From Sphingomonas hankookensis (GTDB lineage Bacteria; Pseudomonadota; Alphaproteobacteria; Sphingomonadales; Sphingomonadaceae), in NCBI RefSeq assembly GCF_001619955.1, contig NZ_LQQO01000023.1, forward strand, positions 1 to 64,000: a stretch of DNA of 64,000 nt, given 5' to 3'. Positions 8,627 through 18,500 of the stretch are shown here, piece by piece. A program made the translations under genes and the position numbers. The notes under the pieces are model-generated. The model was not told where the DNA came from and ran no database searches. It saw only the letters and a list, made by a program, of their open reading frames with translations. Position 1 is the first letter of the stretch. Each line of letters starts with the position of its first letter.

Positions 8627-9276
8627 GACGCGACCTTTCTGAAACGGGGGGCAGGCATGTCGAGCTGTCGACATGTCCACTTGTAGAGTTCGCGCACCTC
8701 TTCGGCAGCCTTGCCGGCAGGTTCGCTTTCCATGACCGTCCGCCCCTCGGCGCTGGCATGGCGATAGGCGGCGCGATCGGGCAGCAGCACGGGACACGGC
8801 GGCGTGCCGAAGCCGTCGACCAGCTCGCCCGCCTCCTGATAGATGCGCGGTGCGTTGGGCGGGCCGGCGGTGAACACGACGAAGGCCGGACGGCGCAGCA
8901 GCTGCACCAGCTTCGCCGTCGTCTGGATCGCCGACAGGTCGAAGGCGCTGGGCCGGCACGGGATCAGCACCAGGTCCGCCGCCTCGACCGCTGCACGCGC
9001 CGCGCTGTCGGCGTGTGGCGGGGTGTCGATCACGATCACCTCCGCGCCCTGTTCCTTCGCCGCCGCGATCTTGGCGGCGAGGCGGGGCGGGGGGCTGTCG
9101 ATCACTTCGGGCGGCGCTTCCTGGCGCCATGCCGCCCATTGGCTGGCGGTCGCCTGCGGATCGGTATCCACGACCAGCGCGACCCGGCCCGAGGCCTGCG
9201 CGGCGGCGGCAAGATGCAGCGCGAGCGTGGTCTTACCCGCGCCGCCCTTTTGCGAAATGATGGCGATGGTCGGCAT
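8623..9276 (-). CDS. parA: ParA/ParF-type partition ATPase
   Basis: A 217-residue MinD/ParA ATPase. The deviant Walker A is KGGAGKTT at 10-17 (both signature lysines), Walker A' is VVDTDPQATASQW, and Walker B-like VIVIDTPP follows. It lacks the N-terminal HTH of long ParA proteins, so it belongs to the short type Ib (ParF-like) class, which leaves repression to the small partner protein encoded next. I chose the ATG at 9276 (MPTIAIISQKGG); a start at 9300 would place the first codons inside the palindromic repeats and adds nothing conserved. ATP-dependent nucleoid binding would carry replicon copies apart. Supports plasmid or chromid identity together with repA at 47 kb. Confidence 0.92.
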   Translation of the reverse strand: MPTIAIISQKGGAGKTTLALHLAAAAQASGRVALVVDTDPQATASQWAAWRQEAPPEVIDSPPPRLAAKIAAAKEQGAEVIVIDTPPHADSAARAAVEAADLVLIPCRPSAFDLSAIQTTAKLVQLLRRPAFVVFTAGPPNAPRIYQEAGELVDGFGTPPCPVLLPDRAAYRHASAEGRTVMESEPAGKAAEEVRELYKWTCRQLDMPAPRFRKVAS

Positions 9277-9290
9277 GTCGGCGCTTCTAC

Positions 9291-9338
9291 GTGTCGACAT
9301 GCCGACAGGTCAAGCTGTCGGATGATCGACATGTCGCG
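9291..9338. repeat. GTCGACATGTCGAC-like palindromes upstream of parA, copies 4 and 5
   Basis: Two copies lie 15-62 bp ahead of the parA start: GTGTCGACATGCCGACAGGT, then CTGTCGGATGATCGACATGT. In type Ib systems the centromere and operator lie directly upstream of parA, so this is the best candidate for the functional parS/operator cluster. Confidence 0.55.
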
Positions 9339-9403
9339 CCAACCGCAAAGACACAGGTCCGATGTAATCGTCGTCAAAACAGCGCCGAGCCGCGATTGAA
9401 CAT

Positions 9404-9431
9404 TTGACAGCGCCGGACATTATTTAATATC
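9404..9431 (+). promoter_or_regulatory. candidate promoter of the TonB-receptor gene at 9491
   Basis: TTGACA at 9404-9409 and an AT-rich TTTAATATC at 9424-9432 (spacing 15-17 bp depending on the hexamer chosen), about 60 bp before the start codon, in an otherwise GC-rich gap. A plausible sigma-70-type promoter by eye only. Confidence 0.35.
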
Positions 9432-9490
9432 AATTTTCTTAAATAGAAGCGGGGTGTCACGTCGCACCACCGCAGCATGGGGAGGTTTTC

Positions 9491-12400
9491 ATGCGTAACG
9501 GTTCGTCGTCGATCGTCCGTTCGATGCTGCTCGGGGCAGTGTCCGTCCTGGGGCTTGCCACACCGGCACTGGCCCAGAGCGATCCCGCCGCCACCGCCGA
9601 TCAGGCCGAGGCACCCCCAGAGGATATCGTCGTCACCGGCATCCGCGCGTCGCAGGCGCGATCGGTCGAAATCAAGCGCAACGCCGCCAGCGTGGTCGAG
9701 GCGATCAGCGCGCAGGATATCGGCAAGCTGCCCGACGTCACCATTTCCGATTCGCTGCAGCGCATCCCCGGCGTGCAAATCCGGCGTGAGGCGGGCGAGG
9801 GCGGCGCGGTCAACATCCGCGGGCTGCCGCAGGTCACCACGCTGATGAACGGCGAACAGTTCCTCGGCGCCAATTCGGTGACGACGGTGCAGCCGAACTT
9901 CACCGACATCCCGTCGCAGCTGTTCTCGGGCGCGACCGTGTTCAAGTCGCCGACCGCTTCGCTGCAACAGGCCGGCCTGTCGGGCACCGTCGACCTGCTG
10001 ACCCGCCGGCCGATGGATTTGAAGCAGGGCTTCACCCTGTCGGCCGCCGCCGAAGGGCAATATGGCGACAAGACCGAGAAGTGGAGCCCGTCGGCCAACG
10101 GGCTGATCGCCTATCACGGCGACCGGTTCGGCGTGCTGGTGTCGGCGGCCTATAGCGACCTGACCCTCGGCAACAGCTTCCGTGGGCTACAGGATTACGG
10201 CGTCGCGCTGAACAACGAAGGCGGCAGCGCCACCAACCAGGGCGCGTTCGCGACCGGCAACAACGGCGTCAGCCGGGGGACGCCGGTGCGCAACGGCGCG
10301 GGCACGATCATCGGGTACGATGTGAACGGCGATGGCGACGCCAACGACGCGTTCATCACGCCGCAGTCGCACACCGCGTGGAACCGCATCACCAACCGCG
10401 AGCGCTTCGGCGCGAACGCCTCGCTGCAGTTCGAGATCAACGATGCGCTGAAGCTGACCGCCGACGGCTTCTACACCCGCCAGACCCAGTACGACCGCAC
10501 CGCCGGGTTCCAATTCCAGAATGTCGACTGGCTGTCGTCGCCGTTCCTGCCGACGAAATCGCGCGATACCGGCGCGGTGGTGAACGGCTACAACGTCAAC
10601 ACGGTGCAGCAATATACCTATAGCCTGCCGAGCTTCGACAGCTATTCGGAAACCTTCCGTACCAAAAGCGAGTCGCAGAATTACAATGTCCAGCTCGACT
10701 GGCAGCCGAGCGACCAGTTCAAGGGCACGATCCGCGGGATTTACGGCAAGGCATCGCGCAAGCGCGATCAGGCCTATACCCAGTTCAGCCTGACCAATGG
10801 CACGCAATGGGCCTATAACGGCCTTGGCAATTATCCGGCATCGGTCGGTGGCGATCGCCAGTTCAATCCGACCGGCTACCAGATCTACAGCCAGACCGCG
10901 ACCGTCGACTATTCGAGCGGCGTGCCGGTGTTCGGCTTCTCGCCCGCGTTCCTGGCGCAGGCGTCCGATCCGTCGCGCTATGGCCTGAAGACCATTTCGT
11001 CGGAGGGGAACCAGTATCAGAATGGCGACCTGTGGGCGGTGCGCGCCGATGGCGAATATACCGCCGACAACGGCGTCAAGCTGGCGTTCGGTGGCCGCTA
11101 TGGCGAACGCAGCGTCGACCAGTTCACCTTTGACCGGGTGTCGCCCTTCTATGCCGGCAACACCGACAATGCCGCCAATCCGGCGGGCGGGTGCCTGGTC
11201 AAGTGGAAGGCGTTCGACGTCAACCTGAACGACAACAAGTGCGCGGTGCGCGATGCGCAGGGCAATGCCTATACCGCGGGCTATACCCGGCAGGCGAACG
11301 ACCCGATCTTTGCCGGCCTCATCAAGCAATATGCCCTGCCCGCCGGCGGCGCGCCCGCGCTCTATGCGCTCGACCCGCACGCGATGGACGACAGCGAGGC
11401 GTGGCAGAACAAATTCTATCCGGGCAGCCAGAACCTGGTGAACCCGGCCGACAGCTTCACGGTCAATGTCAGTCAGATTTCGGGCTATGGCCAGGTGTCG
11501 GGCGAAGGCGTGCTGTTCGGGATGCCATTCCGCGCCAATGGCGGCTTGCAGGTGGTCAACACCCGCCTGAACGTGCGCCAGAACATCGTCGGCGCGCCGC
11601 AGCCCTATGGCGTGTCGGGGGTCGATGCCGGTGACGTCGTGACCAAGCGCGAGTTCACCGACTTCCTGCCCGCGTTCAACGTGGCGTTCGACGTGACCGA
11701 CAAGCTGCGCGCCCGCGCCGCCTTCTCGAAGACGATGACGGTCCTCGACTTCCTGCAATGGGGCGGCGGTCTGAACGTCAACTACGCGATCAATACGCAG
11801 GTGAACCCGGCGCGGTTCGAGGCGCGGACGGCGGATTCGCGCGGCAACCCGAACCTGAACCCGTGGCGCGCGACCAATGCCGAAGCGAGCCTCGAATATT
11901 ATACCGGGCGCTCCAGCCTGGTCGCGGTCGGTGCGTTCTACATTTCGGTCGACAGCTTCATCACGACCACGACCGAAACCCGCACCGATATCCCCGACAA
12001 TGACGGCGTGATCCGGCGTCCGGTCATCACCAACACGCTGGCGCAGGGCGAAGGCGGCACGCTGAAGGGGATTGAGGCATCGGCACGCCAGTCGCTGGCC
12101 GATTACGGCGTCAACGGCTTCCTCGGCGGGTTCGGCGTCGATGCCAACTACACGCTGTCGCTGGGCGATGCGGGCCAGGTCGATCTGGCCGGCAACAAGA
12201 TGCCGTTCCAGGACAACAGCAAGCATCAGGTCAACGCGGCGCTGTGGTTCGAGAAATACGGGTTGCAGGCGCGCGTCGCCTATAACTTCCGGTCGAAGCG
12301 GCTCGCCTCGTCCAACTATGGCGGTATCCAGGGCCTCGCCCAGTATCAGGAGCCGACCAGCTATCTCGACGCATCGGTCAGCTACGACATCACGCCGCAG

Positions 12401-12532
12401 TTCAGCGTCTATGGCCAGGCATCGAACCTGACCGGCGAGACCGAGCGCTATTACCTCACGTGGCAGGATCAGGTGTTCAACGAGAACATCTATGAGCGCC
12501 GCTTCATCGCCGGCGTGCGGGCGAAGTTCTGA
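9491..12532 (+). CDS. TonB-dependent receptor, carbohydrate-type (TIGR01782-like)
   Basis: A 1013-residue outer-membrane receptor. Signal peptide 1-28 (cleavage near ALAQS), a TonB-box-like DIVVTGIR at about 45, a plug domain with the clade hallmark ASVVEAISAQDIGKLPDVTISDSLQRIPGVQ, then a long beta-barrel ending in aromatic-F (GVRAKF). A good ribosome site (GGGGAGG) lies 7 bases before the ATG. This clade is abundant in sphingomonads, xanthomonads and Caulobacter and is tied to uptake of plant-derived or other oligosaccharides. The downstream sugar porter and GH2 glycosidase fit this. No transcription regulator or FecIR-like signalling gene is beside it, and the N-terminus has no extra signalling domain. 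The actual ligand is unknown. Confidence 0.93.
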   Translation: MRNGSSSIVRSMLLGAVSVLGLATPALAQSDPAATADQAEAPPEDIVVTGIRASQARSVEIKRNAASVVEAISAQDIGKLPDVTISDSLQRIPGVQIRREAGEGGAVNIRGLPQVTTLMNGEQFLGANSVTTVQPNFTDIPSQLFSGATVFKSPTASLQQAGLSGTVDLLTRRPMDLKQGFTLSAAAEGQYGDKTEKWSPSANGLIAYHGDRFGVLVSAAYSDLTLGNSFRGLQDYGVALNNEGGSATNQGAFATGNNGVSRGTPVRNGAGTIIGYDVNGDGDANDAFITPQSHTAWNRITNRERFGANASLQFEINDALKLTADGFYTRQTQYDRTAGFQFQNVDWLSSPFLPTKSRDTGAVVNGYNVNTVQQYTYSLPSFDSYSETFRTKSESQNYNVQLDWQPSDQFKGTIRGIYGKASRKRDQAYTQFSLTNGTQWAYNGLGNYPASVGGDRQFNPTGYQIYSQTATVDYSSGVPVFGFSPAFLAQASDPSRYGLKTISSEGNQYQNGDLWAVRADGEYTADNGVKLAFGGRYGERSVDQFTFDRVSPFYAGNTDNAANPAGGCLVKWKAFDVNLNDNKCAVRDAQGNAYTAGYTRQANDPIFAGLIKQYALPAGGAPALYALDPHAMDDSEAWQNKFYPGSQNLVNPADSFTVNVSQISGYGQVSGEGVLFGMPFRANGGLQVVNTRLNVRQNIVGAPQPYGVSGVDAGDVVTKREFTDFLPAFNVAFDVTDKLRARAAFSKTMTVLDFLQWGGGLNVNYAINTQVNPARFEARTADSRGNPNLNPWRATNAEASLEYYTGRSSLVAVGAFYISVDSFITTTTETRTDIPDNDGVIRRPVITNTLAQGEGGTLKGIEASARQSLADYGVNGFLGGFGVDANYTLSLGDAGQVDLAGNKMPFQDNSKHQVNAALWFEKYGLQARVAYNFRSKRLASSNYGGIQGLAQYQEPTSYLDASVSYDITPQFSVYGQASNLTGETERYYLTWQDQVFNENIYERRFIAGVRAKF

Positions 12533-12540
12533 TCGGGGTG

Positions 12541-12572
12541 GCGACGTGTCGAGGTGTCGACATGTCGCCATG
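12541..12572. repeat. GTCGACATGTCGAC-like palindrome, copy 6
   Basis: CGACGTGTCGAGGTGTCGAC followed by ATGTCGCC, right after the TonB-receptor stop and before a palindromic repeat pair. Confidence 0.45.
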
Positions 12573-12575
12573 CCC

Positions 12576-12674
12576 CACCACCGTACCCCCGCGCAGGCGG
12601 GGGTCCAGGGCCAAGCAAGACAGCGTTTGCCTTTGTGGCTCTGGACCCCCGCCTGCGCGGGGGTACGGTGGTGG
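12576..12674. repeat. paired palindromic repeat, GCAGGCGGGG family (near-perfect)
   Basis: Arms of about 32 bp (12576-12607 and 12642-12674) face each other, from CACCACCGTACCCCCGCGCA to its complement. They could form a long hairpin between the receptor and halogenase genes and reduce read-through. A degenerate extra half-arm follows near 12690-12710. Confidence 0.75.
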
Positions 12675-12747
12675 GATCTACAGGTCACGGCCCACGCCGG
12701 GGTACGGTGATGAGCGGTACGAACGATACGGGCGAACAGGGGGAACG

Positions 12748-14250
12748 ATGCCACACGAACCGGTTCGCTCGATCGTCATTATCGGCGGGGGCACCGCCGG
12801 GTGGATGGCGGCGACCTATCTCGCGCGGCGGCTGACCTACCTCAACCTGTCGATCACCGTGGTCGACAGCGCGGCGATCGGCACGGTCGGCGTGGGCGAG
12901 GCGACGGTGCCCGCGATCCGCGATTTCCTCTCCGCGATCGAGTTGGGCGAACCCGATGTGCTGCGCGAGACCGGCGGAACGATCAAATACGGCATCCGCT
13001 TCGATGGCTGGGGCGGGGAGGCTCATCGCTTTTTCCACCCGTTCGGCCTCTATGGCGTCGGCGCGGGCGGGGTGGCGTTCCATCAATACTGGCTGAAGCT
13101 CAACGCCGCCGGCCGCGCCGGGCCGATCGGCGATTATTGCCTCGCGACGCAGCTGGCGCGCAACGGGCTGTTCCTGCCGCCCGCCGACCGGCCGGCCAAT
13201 GACCTCGGCGTGTTCAACTTCGCACTGCATTTCGATGCGGCGAAGTTCGCCGCGCTGCTGCGCCGCCTGGCGCTCGCCAACCGGGTCGCGCATGTCGATG
13301 GGCGGATCACGCAGGTCGCGACCGATCCGGCGCGAGGGCATGTGACGGCGGTGACGCTCGACGACGGACGGCAGATCGCCGGCGACCTGTGGATCGACGC
13401 GTCGGGGTTTCGCAGCCTGTTGCTGGGCGAGGCGCTGGGCGTGCCCTATGTAGACTGGCGCCACTGGCTGCCGTGCGACCGTGCCGTCGCGATCCCGTGC
13501 ACGGCGGCGGCGGGCGATCCGGTCCCCTATACCGTCGCCACCGCGCGCACGGCGGGGTGGCAATGGCGCATCCCGCTACGCCACCGCATCGGCAACGGAT
13601 CGGTCTATTGCAGCGCCTTCCAGTCGGATGGCGATGCCGAGGATGCGCTGATTGCTTCGCTTGAGGGCGAACCGCTGGCCGATCCCAACCGGCTGCGTTT
13701 CGTCACCGGCCACCGGGAGCGGTTCTGGAGCGGCAATGTCGTCGGGCTGGGCCTCGCCTCCGGCTTTCTCGAACCGCTCGAATCTACCAGCATCTCGCTC
13801 ATTCAGTCGGGCCTCGAACGCTTCGTCGCGCTGTTCCCCGACAAGGACTGCGACCCGCGTCTGGCCGCGACCTATAACCGGCAATCGGTGCTGGAGTTCG
13901 AACGGCTGCGCGACTTCCTGTTCCTCCATTACCTTGCCAATCACCGGGACGAACCCTTCTGGCAGGCGATCCGCGCGGTCGAACCGCCAGAACCCTTGCA
14001 GATCAAGCTGGACGCATGGCGTTCGGGAGGAGAATTCGTGCGCAACGAGTGGGATACGTTCCAGGACCCGAGCTGGCTGAGCCTCTATGCGGGGTTCGGC
14101 GACCTGCCGCAGCGCCATTCGCCGCTGGCCGATGCCATCCCCGACGACACGCTGGCCGACAGCTTCGCGCGGATGCGCGAAGCGATCGGCAAGACGCTGG
14201 CCCATGCCGAACCGCATGGGCGCTTCCTTGCGCGGGTGGCGGGCGCATGA
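12748..14250 (+). CDS. flavin-dependent tryptophan-halogenase family protein
   Basis: A 500-residue flavoprotein. The FAD-binding GGGTAGW is at 13-19, VGVGEATVP follows at 47-55, a lysine (K80, GTIKYGIRF) stands where the catalytic lysine of PrnA-type halogenases lies, the family GWxWxIP motif is at 270-276, and GFLEPLESTSISLIQSG resembles the region holding the catalytic glutamate. So the halogenase motifs are intact. However, copies beside TonB receptors and glycosidase genes are common in sphingomonads and related bacteria, where no halogenated product is known to me; the true substrate may be something other than free tryptophan. Its stop overlaps the next start (ATGA), coupling it to the sugar porter gene. 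FADH2 would come from a separate flavin reductase not seen here. Confidence 0.9.
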   Translation: MPHEPVRSIVIIGGGTAGWMAATYLARRLTYLNLSITVVDSAAIGTVGVGEATVPAIRDFLSAIELGEPDVLRETGGTIKYGIRFDGWGGEAHRFFHPFGLYGVGAGGVAFHQYWLKLNAAGRAGPIGDYCLATQLARNGLFLPPADRPANDLGVFNFALHFDAAKFAALLRRLALANRVAHVDGRITQVATDPARGHVTAVTLDDGRQIAGDLWIDASGFRSLLLGEALGVPYVDWRHWLPCDRAVAIPCTAAAGDPVPYTVATARTAGWQWRIPLRHRIGNGSVYCSAFQSDGDAEDALIASLEGEPLADPNRLRFVTGHRERFWSGNVVGLGLASGFLEPLESTSISLIQSGLERFVALFPDKDCDPRLAATYNRQSVLEFERLRDFLFLHYLANHRDEPFWQAIRAVEPPEPLQIKLDAWRSGGEFVRNEWDTFQDPSWLSLYAGFGDLPQRHSPLADAIPDDTLADSFARMREAIGKTLAHAEPHGRFLARVAGA

Positions 14251-15542
14251 GCGGCGCCACCCACACCCGCGCCGTCGTCGCGATGAGCCTTGGCGGGCTG
14301 TTGTTCGGGTTCGACACCGCCGTCATCTCGGGCGTCACCGATGCGTTGCGTAGCAACTACGGCCTGTCCGAAGCGGGCCTTGGCCTTGCCGTCTCCGCCG
14401 CATTGTGGGGTACGCTGGTCGGCGCGTTGTTCAGCGGCGCGCCGGGCGACCGCTGGGGCAGCCTTGCCGTGCTGCGCGTCATCGGGTTCCTGTACGTCGT
14501 CTTGGCGATCGGGTGCGCCGTCGCCACGACACTGACCGGCTTCGTCGCGTTCCGCGTGCTGGGCGGCCTCGCCATCGGCGCGTCGTCGGTGCTGGTCCCG
14601 GTCTATATCGCCGAGATCAGTTCGGCGAAGCGGCGCGGGCTGCTGGTCGGGCTGTTCCAGTTCAACATCGTCGCCGGCATCCTGATCGCCTATCTGAGCA
14701 ACTACCTGGTCGCGCAGGCGGTTGCCGCCGACATCGCGTGGCGGTGGAAGCTGGGCGTGGCGGCGGTGCCCGCCGCACTGTTCCTGATCCTGCTGACCGG
14801 CCTGCCGCAAAGCCCGCGCTGGCTCTCCGCGCGTGGGCGCAGCGACGATGCGAACCGCGCCGCCGCACGGCTCGGCCTCGATGCCATTCCGGCGGGGGAG
14901 GGCGGCGGCACCGGGCGGCTCGACTGGCGGCTCCACGCGACCCCGATCCTGCTCGCCATCGGGCTGTTCAACCAGCTGTCGGGCATCAACGCGATCCTCT
15001 ATTATCTCAACGACATCTTTGCCGCGGCGGGCTTTACCGGCGTGTCGGGCGATGTGCAGGCGATCGCGATCGGCGTCGCCAACCTGATCGCGACCGTCAT
15101 CGGCATGGGGGTGATCGACCGGGTGGGGCGCAAGCCGCTGCTGATCGGTGGCGGCATCGTCACCGCGCTCGCGCTGGGCGGCGTCGCGTTGGTCTATATG
15201 GGGGCGGCGTCGCCCGCGTTGCTGCTACCGCTGCTGATCCTGTTCATCGCCGCCTTCGCCATGTCGCAGGGCGCGGTGATCTGGGTGTATCTCAGCGAAA
15301 TCTTTCCGACCGACGTACGCGCACGCGGACAGGCGATCGGCAGCGCGACGCATTGGGTCGCCAATGCCGTGCTGTCCTTCGCCTTTCCGCTGGTGGCGCA
15401 CTGGGACCGTGCGCTGCCCTTCTGGGGCTTTGCCGCCGCGATGCTACTGCAGGCGCTGCTGGTCTGGCGCTTCTTCCCCGAAACCCGTGGCCGCAATCTC
15501 GAAGCGATCAGCGCCGACCTGACGAAAAGGACTTCCGCATGA
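14247..15542 (+). CDS. MFS sugar porter family transporter
   Basis: A 431-residue membrane protein with about 12 hydrophobic segments and the sugar-porter marks: GGLLFGFDTAVISG at the first helix, PVYIAEISSAKRRG after helix 4-5, LPQSPRWL before the central loop, NQLSGINAILYY in helix 7, DRVGRKPLLIGG between helices 8 and 9, YLSEIFPTDVRARGQAIG and the C-terminal FFPETRGRNLE. It should carry a monosaccharide or small glycoside across the inner membrane by proton symport. Its start overlaps the halogenase stop and its stop overlaps the GH2 start, so the three form one coupled translation unit. The substrate presumably is the product of the GH2 enzyme. Confidence 0.94.
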   Translation: MSGATHTRAVVAMSLGGLLFGFDTAVISGVTDALRSNYGLSEAGLGLAVSAALWGTLVGALFSGAPGDRWGSLAVLRVIGFLYVVLAIGCAVATTLTGFVAFRVLGGLAIGASSVLVPVYIAEISSAKRRGLLVGLFQFNIVAGILIAYLSNYLVAQAVAADIAWRWKLGVAAVPAALFLILLTGLPQSPRWLSARGRSDDANRAAARLGLDAIPAGEGGGTGRLDWRLHATPILLAIGLFNQLSGINAILYYLNDIFAAAGFTGVSGDVQAIAIGVANLIATVIGMGVIDRVGRKPLLIGGGIVTALALGGVALVYMGAASPALLLPLLILFIAAFAMSQGAVIWVYLSEIFPTDVRARGQAIGSATHWVANAVLSFAFPLVAHWDRALPFWGFAAAMLLQALLVWRFFPETRGRNLEAISADLTKRTSA

Positions 15543-18500
15543 AACTGGGCATGATCGCCGCGCTGCTGGCCGGTGTCGCGGGGGTTGCCGGCGCGCAGGT
15601 GCCGGTGAATGGCGGGCCGTACAATGCCAGCTTCCTGCCCGGCGGGATCGGCATCGAACGCCCGGTCGAGGGGCCGGTGACGCAGGCCGGTGCGCCGTAC
15701 AGCGTGACGCTGTGGATCAAGGGCGATGCGCGGCAGGCGGGCATGGTGCCGCTGGTCGCGCTGGGCGATGCGCGGGTGCTGGCGCTGAAGGACGGACGAC
15801 TGACGCTGACCGATGGCGCCGCGACGCTGGCCGGGCCTGCGCTCACGCCCGGCCGCTGGACGCAGGTCGCCGCCGTGTCCGACGGCACCCGCGCGACGCT
15901 GTATGTCGATGGCCGCCGCGTCGCGACCGGGGCGGCGCGGTCGGCCGCGACGAACGGCGTGCTGCATGTCGCGCGCGCGGTGCCGGGCCAGCCCCATTTC
16001 GGGGGCACGCTGGTCGGCGTGACGCTGCACGACCGCGCGCTGTCGGTCGCCGACATCGCCGCGATGCCGCGCCCCGACTTCGCCAATGTCCAGCTGTGGG
16101 AGGTCGGCGTCAGCTGGCCGTTCCAGAAACAGGCGAATATCGGCCTGACCCAGCAGCAGGACCCATGGACCCTGCCGCAGACCAAGGGCGATGCGTATAG
16201 CGCCCCCGTCGCCAAACCGCTGCCGAGCGCGCCCGCGCTGCAACCGACCGCGCCGGGCCGGTGGCAGATCAATGGCTGGCAACTCGCCGCCGCGCCCGAC
16301 GTGGCGGGCGACGGCGCCGCGCTGTCGCGGCCGGGCACGCCCAAGGGCGACTGGCGCGCGGCGACGGTGCCGGGCACGGTGTTGCAGACCCTGGTCGATC
16401 GCGGCGTCTATCCCGACCCCTATTACGGCCTCAACAACCTCAAAATCCCCGAAAAGCTCGCACGGCAGGACTATTGGTACCGCACCCGCTTCACCGTGCC
16501 GGCGGAAGCGGCGGGCAAGAAGCTGACCCTCGTGTTCGGCGGCATCAACTATGCTGCCGATATCTGGGTCAACGGTGCGAAGCTCGGCACCACACGCGGC
16601 GCGTTCATCCGGGGCCAGTTCGATATCGTACCGCAAGCCGGCGAGAACGTCATCGCGGTCAAGGTATCGCCCCCGCCGCATCCGGGCATCCCGCACGAAC
16701 AATCGGTGGCGGGCGGCGTCGGCGAAAATGGCGGGCAGCTGGCGATCGACGGCCCGACCTTCGTCGCGACCGAGGGGTGGGACTGGATTCCCGGCATCCG
16801 CGACCGCAACACCGGGCTGTGGCGGCCGGTCGAGCTGGTGGCGCACGGCAACATCCGCATCCTCGACCCGCATGTCGTCACCGACCTGCCGCTGCCGCGC
16901 ACCGACCGCGCCGACGTGCTGGTGACCGTGCCGATCGAAAACAGCGGCCCCGCGACCCAGGTGACGGTGAAGGTCGCGTTCGAGGGCGTGTCGGTCGAAC
17001 GCACCGTGACCGCGCCGACCGGGCGCAGCGAGGTGCGCTTCACCCCCGCCGACTTCCCCGCGCTGCGCGTCGCCAACCCGAAGCTGTGGTGGCCCAACGG
17101 CTATGGCGAACCGCATCTCTATCACGCGACCTTTCAGGTCAGCGATGCCAGCGGCGTGTCGGACAGCAAGGCGCAGCGCTTCGGTATTCGCGAGGTCAGC
17201 TACGACCTGTCGCTGTTCGATGCCGCCGGGGCACTGCGCCGCGTCAACGTGCAGACCACCGATGGCGGGCTGTTGGGGCAGAAGCTGATCGATGTCCGCC
17301 ATGGTGCGATCAAGCAGTCGCCGACCGGTTGGGCGGAATCGCTCACCGCCGCAGGGGAAGTGTCGAAGGCGGTCACCCCGATCGCCGACACCCTGCCCGA
17401 ACCGCATCTGGCGATCCGGGTGAACGGCGTGAAGATCGCCGCGCGCGGCGGCAACTGGGGCATGGACGACGCGATGAAGCGGGTCAGCTATGCCTGGCTC
17501 AGCCCCTTCTTCCGCCTCCAGCGCGAGGCGCACATGAACGTCATCCGCAACTGGATGGGGACGAATACCGAGGAGGAGTTTTACGACCTCGCCGATGAAA
17601 ACGGCATGATGGTCCTGAACGATTTCTGGCAATCGACCCAGAATTTCCAGATCGAACCCGACGACGCCGCGCTGTTCCTGTCCAACGCGCGCGACACCAT
17701 CGCCCGCTATCGCAACCACCCGTCGATCATCCTGTGGTTCGGCCGCAACGAAGGCGTGCCCTATCCGACGCTGAACGAGGGGCTGGACGATGCCGTGTTC
17801 CAGCTGGACGGCACCCGCTGGTTCACCGGCAGCTCGAACGTCGTGAATTTGCAGGGGTCGGGACCGTACAACTACCGCGCGCCGGTCGGCTATTTCACCG
17901 ACCTCGCCACCGGGTTCTCGGTCGAGACGGGCACGCCGTCCTTCTCGACCGCCGAGTCCATCGCGTCGTACGTACCGGCGGCGGATCGCTGGCCGCTGGG
18001 CGATGTGCTGGCCTATCACGACTGGCATTTCGCCGGGAATGGCGACACGAAAACCTTCATGCAGACGCTGGCCACCATGTTCGGTCCCGGCAAGGATTTC
18101 GCCGATTTCGAGCGTAAGGCGCAGATGATGAACCTCGAAACGCACAAGGCGATGTACGAAGGGTTCCTGGGCCATCTGTGGACGAAGAATAGCGGGCGGC
18201 TGCTGTGGATGACGCATCCGGCATGGCCGTCGAACGCGTGGCAGATCTATTCGTGGGATTACGACACCCACGCCGCCTATTATGGCGCGAAGAAAGCCGC
18301 CGAGCCGCTGCACGTCCAGCTGAACCTGCCCGGCAACGAACTGGTCGTGCTGAACACGACGCAGGCCGATGCGAAGGGGCTGCGCGCCACGGTACGCGTC
18401 GTCGGGCTGGACAATGCCGAGCTGTTCACGCGTAGCGATCGTGTCGACGCGCTGGCCAACCGCGCGACGCCGCTGGCCGCCGTGCCGCTCGACGGCCTGT

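Noticed and set aside
10187..12754. An 855-codon open frame antisense to the first TonB receptor gene.
   Set aside because: GC-rich codon bias opens the opposite strand; its translation is arginine/valine-rich without domains, while the plus strand has a full receptor.
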